DNA of 64,000 bases, taken from positions 62,001 through 126,000 of the forward strand of contig CACNQE010000002.1 in NCBI GenBank assembly GCA_902622515.1, read 5' to 3'. The notes below the pieces were generated by a model that made no database searches, was not told the origin of the DNA, and worked only from the letters and a program-made list of their open reading frames with translations. Every line of letters starts with the position of its first letter. Position 1 is the stretch's first letter. Shown here piece by piece: positions 1 through 10,488 of this stretch. The translations under genes were made by a program, and so were the position numbers. The DNA is from an uncultured SAR116 cluster alpha proteobacterium. Its GTDB lineage: Bacteria > Pseudomonadota > Alphaproteobacteria > Puniceispirillales > Puniceispirillaceae.

Positions 1-79
1 GCATGTTATTAGTGTCCTTTGATAAGGGTACCTATAATAATATACATACTGAGGAAAGCTCTTTTTTGAACGAAACAGG

Positions 80-439
80 TCACGATGTTGGTGTCCAAGG
101 TTCGTAGTCACCAGTAGCTTTTTCTCTCTTTCCACCGCTCAACATATGCCCTTTTGGCCGGTAGGCAAATTTAGTGCCAGTTAAATTAGGAAGGTGAGCA
201 TGCTCCCAGTCGTATTTTTGATATCCGTCCTTTGGAGGAATTTCATCTCGTGTGTGGTGAAGCCACCCATGCCAATCTGCTGGAACTTTAGATGCCTCTG
301 CAATGCCTTTAAACAAAACAAACCTTTTTGATCTTAAATGGCTTTTTTTCCTAATCCTCTCATAATATTTGTTACCAAAACTATCCTCACCTCTAAATTT
401 AGAAGTGCATGCTATCAGTATTTTAGAGATTATGTGCAT
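80..439 (-). CDS. NDUFA12-family NADH:ubiquinone oxidoreductase subunit
   Basis: Small soluble accessory subunit of respiratory complex I (mitochondrial B17.2/NDUFA12 family), found in alphaproteobacteria and bound to the peripheral arm. The family core is clear: GNKYYE near the N-terminus, then the WHGWLHHT segment and the C-terminal PWTP. About 119 residues, normal for the family. The reading frame continues six codons upstream to a TTG at 457, but the ATG at 439 has a GGGA eight bases before it and is preferred. It is divergent from nrdJ. The family call is firm; the exact start is not. Downstream, bases 1-79 hold a possible AGGA plus ATG (4..2) for a further minus-strand gene cut by the window edge. 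Confidence 0.88.
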   Translation of the reverse strand: MHIISKILIACTSKFRGEDSFGNKYYERIRKKSHLRSKRFVLFKGIAEASKVPADWHGWLHHTRDEIPPKDGYQKYDWEHAHLPNLTGTKFAYRPKGHMLSGGKREKATGDYEPWTPTS

Positions 440-849
440 AGGCGTGTTCCCAAACAATGATAAATATAAGAGGTTTTTCCAAACTTTACTTTTAACTCTT
501 TCACAATCACCATTTTAACAAAAAAAGAATGATAGATAAATATTTTGTTTCAAATTGTGATAATAATAAAAAGAAGATAAAAAGCAGTATCTGTTAAATT
601 AAGCCAAAAAACAAAATATTTTTTCCATTATCAACCCAATGATTTCAATTACCTAGAAAAAATCAAGAAGAAAAAGTCAAAATAGTAAATTTTTTTGATT
701 GCCTAACTTGATCAAAAATACTACATCAGGTAACCTCAAAATTCATGTCTACTATATATAGTTAATATACTTTAACTTGAGTATTAGGAAAAATAGGGAT
801 TCGTCCAAAAAATCATTAGCGAATCATTTTAATAAAAGGATATATCATT
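440..849. other. Divergent intergenic region between NDUFA12 gene and nrdJ
   Basis: This AT-rich stretch has no credible gene on either strand. It must hold the promoters of both divergent genes. The only structured element I can point to is the 12-bp perfect palindrome at 751-762, listed separately. I looked for the conserved GCCACTG box of cobalamin riboswitches, because the downstream gene uses adenosylcobalamin, and did not find it. Confidence 0.6.
751..762. promoter_or_regulatory. Palindrome resembling an NrdR box upstream of nrdJ
   Basis: ACTATATATAGT is a perfect 12-bp palindrome centred about 93 bases before the nrdJ start. NrdR boxes are AT-rich palindromes of about 16 bp with a core of this kind, and NrdR represses ribonucleotide reductase genes. 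A TATACT at 766-771 just after it could be a -10 element, so binding here would plausibly block transcription. Against this, NrdR boxes usually occur as a pair about three helical turns apart and no convincing partner is visible; in such AT-rich DNA a palindrome can also arise by chance. Confidence 0.35.
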
Positions 850-3800
850 ATGCGTTTTGAACGGCTACTGACAAAAGAAAATGAAGAAATCTACGATAAT
901 ATTCCATTTAGGTCAGCTAGTAGCGAAATTCGTAATCCAGACGGTACAATAGTTTTCTCAGCAGCGGATATTGAAGTGCCGGAACAATATAGTCAGGTAG
1001 CAACAGATATAATTTCCCAAAAATATTTCAGAAAAGCCGGCGTGGCTACACGGCTTAAAAAAATCGAAGAGAATGACATGCCATCTTGGCTATGGCGCTC
1101 CAAACCAGATATAGAGGGATTAAATCTTCTTCCAAAAGATGAAAGATACATTGGTGAGACTTCTGCAAAACAGGTTTTCCATCGTCTAGCAGGTACGTGG
1201 ACATATTGGGGCTGGAAAGGAGGATATTTTAGCAGCGAAAAAGATGCCAAGATTTATTATGAAGAGATGAGTGTGATGTTAGCTCGGCAAATGGCCGCAC
1301 CTAATTCACCGCAATGGTTTAATACAGGATTACATTGGGCATATGGCATAGATGGCCCTGGCCAAGGTCACTACTATGTGGATTTTGAGACAGGGAAAAT
1401 GGTGCGCTCTAAATCCTCATACGAGCACCCACAACCGCATGCATGTTTCATCCAATCTGTAGATGATGATTTGGTAAATGAAGGCGGCATCATGGATTTA
1501 TGGGTCCGAGAAGCACGCTTATTTAAATATGGTTCTGGAACGGGTTCTAACTTCTCAAAATTACGAGGCAATGGAGAAAATCTATCTGGGGGCGGTAAAT
1601 CTTCTGGGCTTATGAGCTTTCTTAAAATTGGTGACAGAGCAGCTGGAGCAATAAAATCAGGTGGTACAACAAGACGTGCTGCAAAAATGGTTACCGTTGA
1701 TGTTGACCACCCAGATATAGAAGAATACATAGACTGGAAAGTAGTGGAGGAACAAAAAGTAGCAGCACTAGTTACAGGCTCAAAAATTGCAAGCAAACAC
1801 ATGAGTGACGTGATGAGAGCATGTGTTGAGGCAACAAACTTGGAAGACACGGAGCGATATAACCCAAAACAAAATAGCCAGTTAAAAAAGGCAATTATAG
1901 AAGCACGAAGAGCGATGCTCCCAGAAAATTATGTTCAACGGGTAATACAATTTGCTCAACAGGGTTTTACAGAAATCGAATTCAAAACATATGATACAGA
2001 CTGGGATAGTGAAGCATATCTTACGGTAGCAGGACAAAATTCGAATAATTCCGTTCGTGTATCAAACGCATTCCTAAATACAGTGGAGCAAAAAGGTAAA
2101 TGGTCCTTAATCGGTCGCGTGGACGGCAAAATAACAAAAGAAGTTGACGCCACAGAGCTGTGGGACAAGATTGCGTATGCAGCGTGGGCCTGCGCTGATC
2201 CAGGACTTCAATATGACACTACTATCAATGAATGGCATACCTGTCCAAAGGGTGGAAGAATTAATGCATCCAATCCCTGTTCAGAATATATGTTTTTAGA
2301 TGATACAGCATGTAATTTAGCATCTTTGAATTTAATGCAATTTAGGCATGATGATGGTACGTTCGACATCGAAACATTTGAGCACGCAACTAGAATATGG
2401 ACATTGACGCTAGAAATTTCTGTTACCATGGCACAATTTCCGTCAAAGGAAATAGCACAAGGCTCGTATGATTATCGAACCTTAGGATTAGGATTTGCGA
2501 ACATTGGCGGAATGTTAATGGCAGCTGGTTATTCTTATGATAGCGATGAGGCACGCGCCATATGTGGAGCAATATCAGCAATCATGACAGGAAAGTCTTA
2601 CGCGACCTCAGCCGAAATTGCCAGCGAACTTGGCGCTTTTCCTAAATACAAATTGAATGCTAAATCAATGATGCGCGTAATGGAAAACCATAAGAATGCA
2701 GCCTTAGGTAAGTCAGATGGTTATCAAGAATTAAGTGTTTTGCCAGTTCCTCTAGCAATAAAAAATATCCCAGATAAAACGCTTGTGACAGCCGCAGAAA
2801 AAGCTTGGGAAGAGGCTGTTAGACTCGGAAAAAAATACGGATATCGAAACGCACAAGCGACAGTAATTGCTCCAACAGGAACTATTGGACTTGTGATGGA
2901 TTGTGATACAACTGGTATTGAGCCGGATTTTGCAATCGTAAAGTTCAAAAAACTCGCTGGTGGTGGATATTTTAAAATCATAAATAGAGTTGTTCCTGAA
3001 GCACTAAAAAAACTTGGATATAAAGAAAACCAAATCGAAGATATCACTCGTTACGCTGTAGGGCATGGTAGTTTAAAGGACTGTCAGGCTATTTCAATTT
3101 CTGCTCTAAAAGATAGGGGATTCACCGAAGCAGTACTTAAAAAATTAGATGCAAGTTTGGAAAATGCTTTTGATATAAAATTCGCATTCAATCATTACGC
3201 ACTCGGCCATGACTTCTGTAGAGAGACACTTGGGTTCAGCGAAGCCCAATTAAATGACTTTTCATTTAATATGCTGGAGGAACTTGGCTTTAGTAAAGAT
3301 GAAATAGATGCAGCAAATATTCATATTTGTGGTGCTATGACATTAGAAGGAGCTCCGCATTTAAAAAGACAACATTTACCTATTTTTGACTGTGCTAATG
3401 TATGCGGCAGAATAGGAAAACGCTATTTACCTGTTGAAAGTCATATTACGATGATGGCTGCAGCCCAACCGTTTATATCGGGGGCAATATCAAAAACTAT
3501 AAATATGCCAAATAACGCCTCAGTAGAAGAATGCGGCAATGCGTACATGCAATCTTGGCGGCTCGGTTTGAAAGCAAATGCGCTATATCGAGATGGCTCA
3601 AAGCTAAGCCAACCTCTGTCCTCAGCCCTTATTGATGAGGAAGACTTGGAAGAGGCACAAATAACATCGACACCACAAATTATAGAGAAGATTGTGGAAC
3701 GTGTGATACATCTACAAGATCGTGAAAGGCTTCCCCATAGACGCAAGGGCTATACACAAAAAGCATCTGTTGGGGGTCATAAAGTGTATATTAGAACGGG

Positions 3801-4467
3801 AGAATATCAGGATGGTCGTCTTGGTGAGATTTTCATTGATATGCATAAAGAGGGTGCAGCATTCCGCTCTTTAATGAATAATTTTGCCATAGCTGTATCT
3901 ATAGGACTGCAATATGGTGTCCCACTAGAAGAGTTTGTAGAGGCTTTTACTTTTACAAGATTTGAGCCACAAGGCATAGTCACCGGAAACGATGCAATAA
4001 AAATGTCTTCATCTATTCTCGATTATACCTTCCGTGAATTAGCAATCTCCTATCTTGATAGACATGATCTTGGGCATGTAAATAAAGACGATTTAGATGC
4101 AGATACAATTGGAGGTGGAGAGGCACAATCTGAGCTTGTAGATAGAGCAACAAGTCGTGGATTTATCAGGAAGCAGGGATTAAAAGTATATTCCAATAAG
4201 AACCAAACATCGAAAGCCATTGGCCAGGAAACGAATATAGCAACAAGCTTTATTGCGCCAGCGCCAGAGCCAAGCGTTATAACACAAGGTATTTCCCAAG
4301 ACACTGGTAATATTAGTGCAGTCGTAAACAGTCAAGAAATGGTTAAACAAGCCAGAATGCAAGGTTATGAAGGCGAATCATGTCCTGAATGCCAAAATTT
4401 TACTCTTGTCCGAAATGGTACATGCTTAAAGTGTAATACTTGCGGTTCTACCACAGGATGTAGCTGA
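850..4467 (+). CDS. nrdJ: Adenosylcobalamin-dependent (class II) ribonucleoside-diphosphate reductase
   Basis: Reduces ribonucleotides to deoxyribonucleotides using a radical generated from coenzyme B12, without needing oxygen. The 1205-residue length is that of the long alphaproteobacterial NrdJ. The NPCSE motif at 475-479 carries the radical cysteine (C477) and glutamate (E479); C199 in HACF and C488 in ACNLASLN are the expected redox pair. The C-terminus (C1178, C1181, C1192, C1195, C1198, C1204) is the cysteine-rich tail that binds zinc and relays electrons from thioredoxin. AAAAGGA nine bases before the ATG fixes the start. No class I nrdAB is seen here, so the cell may depend on B12, which fits the corrinoid genes elsewhere in the window. 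Confidence 0.97.
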   Translation: MRFERLLTKENEEIYDNIPFRSASSEIRNPDGTIVFSAADIEVPEQYSQVATDIISQKYFRKAGVATRLKKIEENDMPSWLWRSKPDIEGLNLLPKDERYIGETSAKQVFHRLAGTWTYWGWKGGYFSSEKDAKIYYEEMSVMLARQMAAPNSPQWFNTGLHWAYGIDGPGQGHYYVDFETGKMVRSKSSYEHPQPHACFIQSVDDDLVNEGGIMDLWVREARLFKYGSGTGSNFSKLRGNGENLSGGGKSSGLMSFLKIGDRAAGAIKSGGTTRRAAKMVTVDVDHPDIEEYIDWKVVEEQKVAALVTGSKIASKHMSDVMRACVEATNLEDTERYNPKQNSQLKKAIIEARRAMLPENYVQRVIQFAQQGFTEIEFKTYDTDWDSEAYLTVAGQNSNNSVRVSNAFLNTVEQKGKWSLIGRVDGKITKEVDATELWDKIAYAAWACADPGLQYDTTINEWHTCPKGGRINASNPCSEYMFLDDTACNLASLNLMQFRHDDGTFDIETFEHATRIWTLTLEISVTMAQFPSKEIAQGSYDYRTLGLGFANIGGMLMAAGYSYDSDEARAICGAISAIMTGKSYATSAEIASELGAFPKYKLNAKSMMRVMENHKNAALGKSDGYQELSVLPVPLAIKNIPDKTLVTAAEKAWEEAVRLGKKYGYRNAQATVIAPTGTIGLVMDCDTTGIEPDFAIVKFKKLAGGGYFKIINRVVPEALKKLGYKENQIEDITRYAVGHGSLKDCQAISISALKDRGFTEAVLKKLDASLENAFDIKFAFNHYALGHDFCRETLGFSEAQLNDFSFNMLEELGFSKDEIDAANIHICGAMTLEGAPHLKRQHLPIFDCANVCGRIGKRYLPVESHITMMAAAQPFISGAISKTINMPNNASVEECGNAYMQSWRLGLKANALYRDGSKLSQPLSSALIDEEDLEEAQITSTPQIIEKIVERVIHLQDRERLPHRRKGYTQKASVGGHKVYIRTGEYQDGRLGEIFIDMHKEGAAFRSLMNNFAIAVSIGLQYGVPLEEFVEAFTFTRFEPQGIVTGNDAIKMSSSILDYTFRELAISYLDRHDLGHVNKDDLDADTIGGGEAQSELVDRATSRGFIRKQGLKVYSNKNQTSKAIGQETNIATSFIAPAPEPSVITQGISQDTGNISAVVNSQEMVKQARMQGYEGESCPECQNFTLVRNGTCLKCNTCGSTTGCS

Positions 4468-4499
4468 CCAAGACTTAAATTAGCCGTAAACTCAAAAGT

Positions 4500-4526
4500 T
4501 ATTCACTACTAAAAGCATAGTGAATA
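4500..4526. repeat. Inverted repeat between nrdJ and the RidA gene
   Basis: TATTCACTA and TAGTGAATA form a perfect 9-bp stem around a 9-base loop. It lies 32 bases after the nrdJ stop and about 75 bases before the RidA start. The bases after it are not a T-run, so it is not a standard intrinsic terminator; it could stabilise the nrdJ mRNA 3' end or be an operator. Confidence 0.3.
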
Positions 4527-4600
4527 TAATAGTAAACTTAACACATGGCATAATAAGGTATTACATATTATTTGGCATAAGAAGGTTTAGAGGAAAAAAA

Positions 4601-5068
4601 ATGGCTTCTGAAATTCAAGTTAAGTTAGAAAAATTAGGCATTAATTTGGATAAGCCAGCCATGCCCGCAGGAAACTACGTACCCGTGCTTGTAGTTAACG
4701 ATATGGTTTATGTATCTGGACAGTTACCTTTAGTTAATGGTGCAATTAATCTAACGGGTCAGGTTGGAGATTCTGTGACGGTAAAGGAAGCGCGAGAGCA
4801 AGCAAGACAATGTGCAATTGAGATATTGCGTCAAGTAGCAAGCGTAAGTAATAACCTAGAAAAAATAGAACGTGTTATTAAACTAGGTGGATTTGTTTCC
4901 TCAACAGCTGAATTTACCGGGCAACCTAAAGTAATTGACGCAGCTTCGGAAATAATGGTGACGTTATTTGGTTATAATGGCAGACACACTAGATTTGCTG
5001 TCGGGGTAAACTCCTTACCCCTAGGTGCAGTGGTAGAAATTGATGCTATATTTCAGCTCAAATCATAA
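4601..5068 (+). CDS. RidA/YjgF/UK114 family protein (first copy)
   Basis: Member of the Rid family, whose best-known members hydrolyse reactive enamine/imine intermediates released by PLP enzymes. At 155 residues it is longer than canonical RidA (about 128) and matches the longer subgroup with an N-terminal helix (residues 1-15). The C-terminal RFAVGVNSLPLGAVVEID segment keeps the arginine (R131) and glutamate (E147) of the active-site cleft. The frame is open 27 codons further upstream, but the AGAGG seven bases before the ATG at 4601 and the fit to the family make this the start. It is followed at 53 bases by the acyltransferase gene. The substrate is unknown. Confidence 0.88.
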   Translation: MASEIQVKLEKLGINLDKPAMPAGNYVPVLVVNDMVYVSGQLPLVNGAINLTGQVGDSVTVKEAREQARQCAIEILRQVASVSNNLEKIERVIKLGGFVSSTAEFTGQPKVIDAASEIMVTLFGYNGRHTRFAVGVNSLPLGAVVEIDAIFQLKS

Positions 5069-5121
5069 CTTTAACAATTTTAGGAAATTAAAACTAAATC
5101 GCACTAATATATAATAATTTT

Positions 5122-6273
5122 ATGGATAATTCATTAGAAAGTTTTTCTTTTTCGCTTAAAACCTTGACCTCTATCGATGATATTACATCTAAAGATTGGG
5201 ATAGATTAAACCCCTCTGGTCATCCTTTTGTTTCACACGGTTTTCTGGCTGCGCTTGAAGAAAGCAACTGCGTCGGAATAGATACAGGTTGGGATATCTT
5301 TCATTTATGTGTATATGATGAAAACAAAGTACTGCGCGCAGCTATGCCACATTACTTAAAATATCACTCCTATGGCGAATATATTTTTGACCACAGCTGG
5401 GCAAATGCTTATGAACGTTCGGGGGGTAACTATTATCCTAAATCTTTGGCAGCAGTCCCATTTACCCCCGTACCAGGACCACGCCTACTATCTTTAGATG
5501 ACGATATAAAAGCAAAACAGGCCCTTCTTTTTAGTATGAATTCAATCATAGAAAATAATAATTTATCATCTGCACACGTTAATTTTATCAATTCATCTGA
5601 TGTAACGGTTGCAAAAAATAATGGCTGGATGATACGTGAAGGATTACAGTTTCACTGGCATAATCAGGGTTACAATAGTTTTGATGACTTTCTGGACAAA
5701 CTAACATCTAGGAAGCGAAAAAATATTCGAAAAGAGAGGGAAAGTATAAGAAAAGCAAATTTAAAATTTGTTCATCTTACCGGGGATGACATAAAAACAA
5801 AACATTGGGATATTTTCTATGAGTGTTATATTGCGACAATTGAAAAAAAATGGGGTGGAGCTTATTTAAACCGCCTGTTTTTTCACCATTTACCCATTAA
5901 CTTAAAAAATAAAATTTTACTAATTCTCTGTTATGAAAACAATGTGCCTATAGCTGGTGCTTTGAATTTCATTGGGTCTGATGCATTATATGGCAGAAAT
6001 TGGGGTGGACTTCGAAATATACCATTTTTACATTTCGAAACGTGCTATTATCAAGCTATTGATTTTGCAATTAAAAATGGAATTAGGCGAGTAGAAGCAG
6101 GAGCTCAAGGTTTGCATAAAGTTCCACGTGGTTATTTACCTGAAAAAACATATTCAGCTCATAAAATTAATGACCCCCAATTCGGGGACGCAGTCATGAA
6201 ATTTCTTAAACAAGAAATTATCCAAAATAATAAAGAGACTATGTATATAAAACAAACCTCTCCATATAAATGA
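5122..6273 (+). CDS. FemAB-like GNAT-fold N-acyltransferase (COG3146 / PF04339 type)
   Basis: The 383-residue protein resembles the COG3146 family of predicted N-acyltransferases, which have two GNAT-like halves as in FemAB and leucyl/phenylalanyl-tRNA transferases. Recognisable pieces are the N-terminal HPFVSHGFLAALE, the FTPVPGPRLL segment near residue 115, a basic RKRKNIRKERE helix near 195, and a C-terminal EAGAQGLHKVPRGYLP, all typical of the family. No signal peptide or membrane segment is visible, so it is cytosolic. It follows a RidA gene on the same strand and may be co-transcribed. The acceptor and acyl donor are not known. Confidence 0.8.
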   Translation: MDNSLESFSFSLKTLTSIDDITSKDWDRLNPSGHPFVSHGFLAALEESNCVGIDTGWDIFHLCVYDENKVLRAAMPHYLKYHSYGEYIFDHSWANAYERSGGNYYPKSLAAVPFTPVPGPRLLSLDDDIKAKQALLFSMNSIIENNNLSSAHVNFINSSDVTVAKNNGWMIREGLQFHWHNQGYNSFDDFLDKLTSRKRKNIRKERESIRKANLKFVHLTGDDIKTKHWDIFYECYIATIEKKWGGAYLNRLFFHHLPINLKNKILLILCYENNVPIAGALNFIGSDALYGRNWGGLRNIPFLHFETCYYQAIDFAIKNGIRRVEAGAQGLHKVPRGYLPEKTYSAHKINDPQFGDAVMKFLKQEIIQNNKETMYIKQTSPYK

Positions 6274-6285
6274 ATTCAGAAAGAT

Positions 6286-8565
6286 TTATACCTTTTCAGT
6301 CTTCTTTTTTGCTGTTTTGGATTCACTGATTGGTTTGGTTACGAGCTTGAGTCTATTTTTTCTAACGCTTACTATTACCTCACCACCAGAAACCAAATCA
6401 CCAAATAAAAGGTGATCAGCCAATGGTTTTTTGATGTGCTCTTGAATCAGCCTACCGAGAGGTCTAGCACCAAACGAGCTATCATATCCTCTCTCCGCAA
6501 GCCAATCACGCGCCTCATCGTCGAGCTGTATCTCAACTTGTCTTTCGGCAAGTTGAGCCTCCAGTTGAAAAACAAATTTATCGACGACCATTCGTATTGT
6601 GTCATTATTAAGTGCTGAGAAAGCAATCGTTGCATCTAAACGGTTTCTAAATTCCGGTGAAAATGTTCTCTCAATGGCTTCTGAGTCTGCATCTGTTTTA
6701 TTTCCTCTTCCAAACCCAATTGCTTGTTTTGATAACTCAGATGCTCCTGCATTAGTTGTCATAATTAGAATCACGTTCCTAAAATCAACCTTTTTACCAT
6801 TTGAGTCTGTCAAAGTACCGTGATCCATTACCTGTAACAATAAGTTGAATAAATCAGGATGCGCTTTTTCTATCTCATCCAAGAGTAAAACTGCATGCGG
6901 AGTTTGATCAATAGCATCCGTAAGCAGTCCTCCTTGATCAAAACCAACATATCCGGGGGGCGCTCCAATTAATCTTGATACTGTATGTCGCTCCATATAT
7001 TCTGACATATCAAAACGGATTAACTTAACACCTAATGTTTCTGATAATTGCCTCGCTACTTCTGTTTTACCAACACCTGTCGGACCAGAAAATAAATAAT
7101 TGCCAATTGGCTTACCAACTTCACGCAGGCCTGCTCGTGAAAGTTTAATAGCAGAAGCTAAAGCCGATATAGCAGAATCTTGGCCGTAAACCATCCTCTT
7201 TAGGTCAGTCTCGAGGGATGCTAAAACAGCTTTATCATCTCTGCTTACGTTTTTAGATGGAATCCTTGCCATTGAAGCAATAGTTGTTTCAATTTCTTTT
7301 TGACCAATTTGTTGACGCCTTTTTGAAGGTGGTAATAAATTTTGGGAGGCTGCCGCTTCATCTATTACATCTATAGCTTTATCTGGAAGTTTACGGTCGT
7401 GGATATATCGTGAAGATAAATCAACGGCAGACTTAATTGCTGCTTGGGTAAATTTTACACCATGGTGCGCTTCATAGCGTGATTTTAAACCAGACAAAAT
7501 TTTAATTGTATCTGAGACTGAAGGCTCGTTTATATCAATTTTTTGAAATCTCCGTGCCAAGGCACGATCTTTTTCAAAGTAGCTTCTATATTCTTTATAT
7601 GTAGTTGACCCGATACAACGTAAGGTTCCGTTTTGAAGTGCGGGTTTTAGTAAATTAGATGCATCCATTGCCCCCCCTGAGGTTGCACCTGCTCCAATTA
7701 TGGTATGTATTTCGTCAATAAATAGTATAGCTTTATCATCTAGCTCTATTTGTTTCATGACAGCCTTCAAGCGCTCTTCAAAATCCCCACGGTATCGTGT
7801 ACCAGCGAGTAATGAACCCATGTCGAGTGAGTAAATAACTGCGGACTTAAGAATTTCGGGAACGGTTCCATCAACAATGCGTTGGGCAAGTCCCTCTGCA
7901 ATTGCAGTTTTGCCGACACCAGGGTCACCTACATACAAGGGGTTATTTTTTGTTCTTCTGCAAAGAATTTGTATTGTTCTATCTACCTCTGCACTTCGCC
8001 CTATAAGTGGATCTATATTTCCTTCGATAGCTTTAGCAATTAAATCAACAGCATATTGCGATAATGCGTCTTTGCCAGTTTTATTATCTGCTGTTTCCAA
8101 ATCTTCATCAGCTGTTTCTCCGCTCTCACCGGATAAACCATTACCATGACTAATAAAGCTGATAGCGTCTAGTCTTGTCATCTCTAATGAAGTTAAAAAC
8201 CATACTGCATGTGACTCCCGTTCCGAATACATAGCAATGAGAACATTAGCCCCCGTCGCAGAACCACGACCAGAAGATTGGGTATGGATAATTGCACGTT
8301 GCACAACTCGGCTGAAAGATGCGGTAGGCTGAACTTCAATTTCATCTGCCTCAGAAACTAATTCGTCCATTTCATCATCAATATATGTCTCAAGCATTTC
8401 TCGTAGTCTTGAGACATCTAATTTACAACCATGCATAACATCTAGCGCATCCTTGTCCTCAAGCATCGCAAGTAACAGATGCTCCAAAGTTGCAAATTCG
8501 TGATGATGTTCTCCTGCTATAGAGAGGGAACGACGTAGGGTCTCTTCTAATTGTTGCGATAGCAC
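6286..8565 (-). CDS. clpA: ATP-dependent Clp protease ATP-binding subunit ClpA
   Basis: AAA+ unfoldase that feeds substrates, including N-end-rule substrates brought by ClpS, into ClpP. The 759 residues show the N-terminal Clp_N repeat domain (1-140), a first AAA+ module with Walker A GDPGVGKT near 213, a second with GPTGVGKT near 494, and the ClpP-docking IGF loop (AIGFGRG) near 614. The C-terminal small domain has SFGARPLGRLIQ. The start is GTG with AGGAG seven bases ahead, the ribosome site lying in the end of clpS; the gap to clpS is only 4 bases, so translation is probably coupled. clpP is not in this window. Confidence 0.97.
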   Translation of the reverse strand: MLSQQLEETLRRSLSIAGEHHHEFATLEHLLLAMLEDKDALDVMHGCKLDVSRLREMLETYIDDEMDELVSEADEIEVQPTASFSRVVQRAIIHTQSSGRGSATGANVLIAMYSERESHAVWFLTSLEMTRLDAISFISHGNGLSGESGETADEDLETADNKTGKDALSQYAVDLIAKAIEGNIDPLIGRSAEVDRTIQILCRRTKNNPLYVGDPGVGKTAIAEGLAQRIVDGTVPEILKSAVIYSLDMGSLLAGTRYRGDFEERLKAVMKQIELDDKAILFIDEIHTIIGAGATSGGAMDASNLLKPALQNGTLRCIGSTTYKEYRSYFEKDRALARRFQKIDINEPSVSDTIKILSGLKSRYEAHHGVKFTQAAIKSAVDLSSRYIHDRKLPDKAIDVIDEAAASQNLLPPSKRRQQIGQKEIETTIASMARIPSKNVSRDDKAVLASLETDLKRMVYGQDSAISALASAIKLSRAGLREVGKPIGNYLFSGPTGVGKTEVARQLSETLGVKLIRFDMSEYMERHTVSRLIGAPPGYVGFDQGGLLTDAIDQTPHAVLLLDEIEKAHPDLFNLLLQVMDHGTLTDSNGKKVDFRNVILIMTTNAGASELSKQAIGFGRGNKTDADSEAIERTFSPEFRNRLDATIAFSALNNDTIRMVVDKFVFQLEAQLAERQVEIQLDDEARDWLAERGYDSSFGARPLGRLIQEHIKKPLADHLLFGDLVSGGEVIVSVRKNRLKLVTKPISESKTAKKKTEKV

Positions 8566-8569
8566 TATT

Positions 8570-8893
8570 TCACTCCTTTTCCATCTGCAATTGCAGTGGA
8601 TGCTCGTTTTGTCTGGCGAATGTCATGACCTGATTTATTTTAGTTTCAGCGACCTCATAGGTATACACTCCACAGACACCGACACCTTTTTGATGCACAT
8701 GTAACATTATTTTCTGGGCTGTCTGTGTGTTATGCCCGAAAAACCGTTGTAATATAAGTACGACAAATTCCATGGGTGTGTAATCATCATTGAGCATAAT
8801 CACACGATATAAAGCAGGTTTTTTTGTTTGTGTGCGCTCAGCTAGTGCCAACCCGCCATCTGTACCATCCGGCTTATCTTTGTTTGCGCTCAT
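8570..8893 (-). CDS. clpS: ATP-dependent Clp protease adaptor ClpS
   Basis: Adaptor that recognises proteins with N-degron residues (Leu, Phe, Tyr, Trp) and delivers them to ClpA. The 107-residue protein has the usual flexible N-terminus (1-25) and a compact domain with the binding-pocket residues N35 and D36 in [11 protein letters not shown]41, and H67 in HVHQKG. GGAGAG upstream of the ATG supports the start. It is the first gene of a clpS-clpA operon. The upstream 245-base region to the divergent carboxypeptidase gene is very AT-rich, with a 12-T run at 8962-8973. Confidence 0.96.
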   Translation of the reverse strand: MSANKDKPDGTDGGLALAERTQTKKPALYRVIMLNDDYTPMEFVVLILQRFFGHNTQTAQKIMLHVHQKGVGVCGVYTYEVAETKINQVMTFARQNEHPLQLQMEKE

Positions 8894-9138
8894 AATTTCA
8901 AACTCTCCATATTCTAATAATAAATATTGGCATTTTTTTATTTAAGAAAAGGGGCTTATAGTTTTTTTTTTTTATCATTACTCTAAAAGAATACAACATA
9001 GGAATGTTGATTTCTAATTTTAATTGTGATTCACTGTTTTTAGCTTTTTGTTTAACTATTAAATTTCAATTAAATTTTTAATTTATGTTATAAATTCAGT
9101 TATTTATGCGTTATACTATCTAGAAAAATAATATTGTT

Positions 9139-10440
9139 ATGTACATCAAAATTTTACCAAAATATAATTTGGGCTTAAAAAAATACATAATTAGGTTTAT
9201 CAATATTTGGTGCTTTTGCTTTAGCCTAGCAATAACTATTAATACCATAACTTCATCTAATGCACAGGCTAACCCAAAATATGCATCTTTTGTAATGGAG
9301 GAAATATCGGGACGTGTACTGTTCTCTAGAAATGCAGACAAACAACTCTATCCTGCCTCATTAGCAAAAATAATGACGTTATATATAATTTTTGAAGAAC
9401 TACAGAGTAAAAACCTGACTTTAAAGTCTCAAATTGTAATTTCAGACCTCGCTGCGAGCAGAAGTCCTTCCAAGCTCTATCTAGAGCCAGGTGAGACCAT
9501 CTCTGTTGAACAAGCAATCCTCTCCTTAGTTACGAAATCTGCTAATGATGTTGCAACAGCTGTCGCAGAAAAAATCTCTACCTCAGAGCGGGAATTTGCA
9601 AAGCGTATGACCCGAAAAGCAAAAGCACTAGGTATGTCACGCACCACATTTAAAAATGCATCTGGTTTACCTAATCGACATCAGAAAAGTACCGCGAGAG
9701 ATATGGCAAAACTCGGCATAGCAATTCGAAAAGATTTTCCTGAGTATTACCATTATTTTAGCAATAAATTTTTCTTATATAAGGGGCAAAAATACAAAAA
9801 TCATAACCGTTTGCTGACGGCGTTTAAAGGTACTGATGGTATAAAAACAGGCTATATAGGTGCATCTGGATTTAATCTTGTTGCCTCTACTGAACGTGAC
9901 GGTGTGCGTCTTATAGGTGTTGTATTCGGTGGTAAAACAAGTAAAAGCCGTGACTTACATATGATTAAACTGTTAAATAACCAGTTTGATAGGGTCAAGC
10001 CGTTTCAGTTTGAATCTACTCCAATAACTGTACCGTTACCAAGACCAGAAAATGAACATATTACTCCTACAACAGATATACTTGCATCTAGTGTACCACC
10101 AATCTCAAAACCAAAGATTATAATTCGCTCTGTTCCCTCTCAGTCCATCCATAGTTCAGTTACATTAGAGAATGATAATTGGTCCATACAAGTAGGTAGT
10201 TTTTCCAGAAAAATCAGTGCTCACAAAGCTGCTATTAAGGCAAGACGCTCTGCAGCTTCTATCTTAGCGATGATTCCTGCTGAGGTAAGTCTCGTAATGC
10301 GTGGAGATTTACCATTATGGCGTGTGAGGTTTGAAGGACTTGATGAAACTAGTGCTCGTGCCGCCTGTGTTAAATTATACCAAACAGGTAATGCATGTTT
10401 TGCTTTACCAGAAATTATTTCTAAGACAAGTTTACTATAA
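9139..10440 (+). CDS. D-alanyl-D-alanine carboxypeptidase with C-terminal SPOR domain
   Basis: Periplasmic low-molecular-weight penicillin-binding protein that trims the terminal D-Ala of peptidoglycan stem peptides. The N-terminus has a basic region and a hydrophobic helix ending at about AQA (residue 44), a signal peptide. The penicillin-binding motifs are all present: SLAK with nucleophile S74 and K77, SAN at 134-136, and KTG at 236-238. Residues about 345-425 form a SPOR domain (SIQVGSFSRK to the C-terminus), which binds denuded glycan at the division site; this fusion is common in alphaproteobacteria. No clear ribosome site precedes the ATG. It is convergent with dnaE2, with a 48-base gap. 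Confidence 0.93.
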   Translation: MYIKILPKYNLGLKKYIIRFINIWCFCFSLAITINTITSSNAQANPKYASFVMEEISGRVLFSRNADKQLYPASLAKIMTLYIIFEELQSKNLTLKSQIVISDLAASRSPSKLYLEPGETISVEQAILSLVTKSANDVATAVAEKISTSEREFAKRMTRKAKALGMSRTTFKNASGLPNRHQKSTARDMAKLGIAIRKDFPEYYHYFSNKFFLYKGQKYKNHNRLLTAFKGTDGIKTGYIGASGFNLVASTERDGVRLIGVVFGGKTSKSRDLHMIKLLNNQFDRVKPFQFESTPITVPLPRPENEHITPTTDILASSVPPISKPKIIIRSVPSQSIHSSVTLENDNWSIQVGSFSRKISAHKAAIKARRSAASILAMIPAEVSLVMRGDLPLWRVRFEGLDETSARAACVKLYQTGNACFALPEIISKTSLL

Positions 10441-10488
10441 ATATAATTATATTTGATATATACTAACTCTACGAGTTTGTTATTGATA

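Noticed and set aside
1-79. AGGA followed by ATG at bases 4..2 on the minus strand, perhaps the start of the next gene
   Set aside because: Only the start codon is inside the window, so nothing can be said of the product.
440-849. Possible cobalamin riboswitch before nrdJ (also considered before the corrinoid and dehydrogenase operons)
   Set aside because: The conserved GCCACTG and other B12-box sequences were not found in these gaps.
1374-1850. Long antisense frame in nrdJ (158 codons)
   Set aside because: Shadow of a highly conserved gene; serine- and proline-rich translation with no start signal. Similar antisense frames in acnB, ccm and the helicase gene were dropped for the same reason.
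8962-8973. Run of twelve T residues between clpS and the carboxypeptidase gene
   Set aside because: No stem precedes it and no plus-strand gene ends nearby; probably simple sequence.
10465-10477. AACTC-TAC-GAGTT hairpin between the carboxypeptidase gene and dnaE2
   Set aside because: Five pairs with no T-run on either side; too weak to call a terminator.
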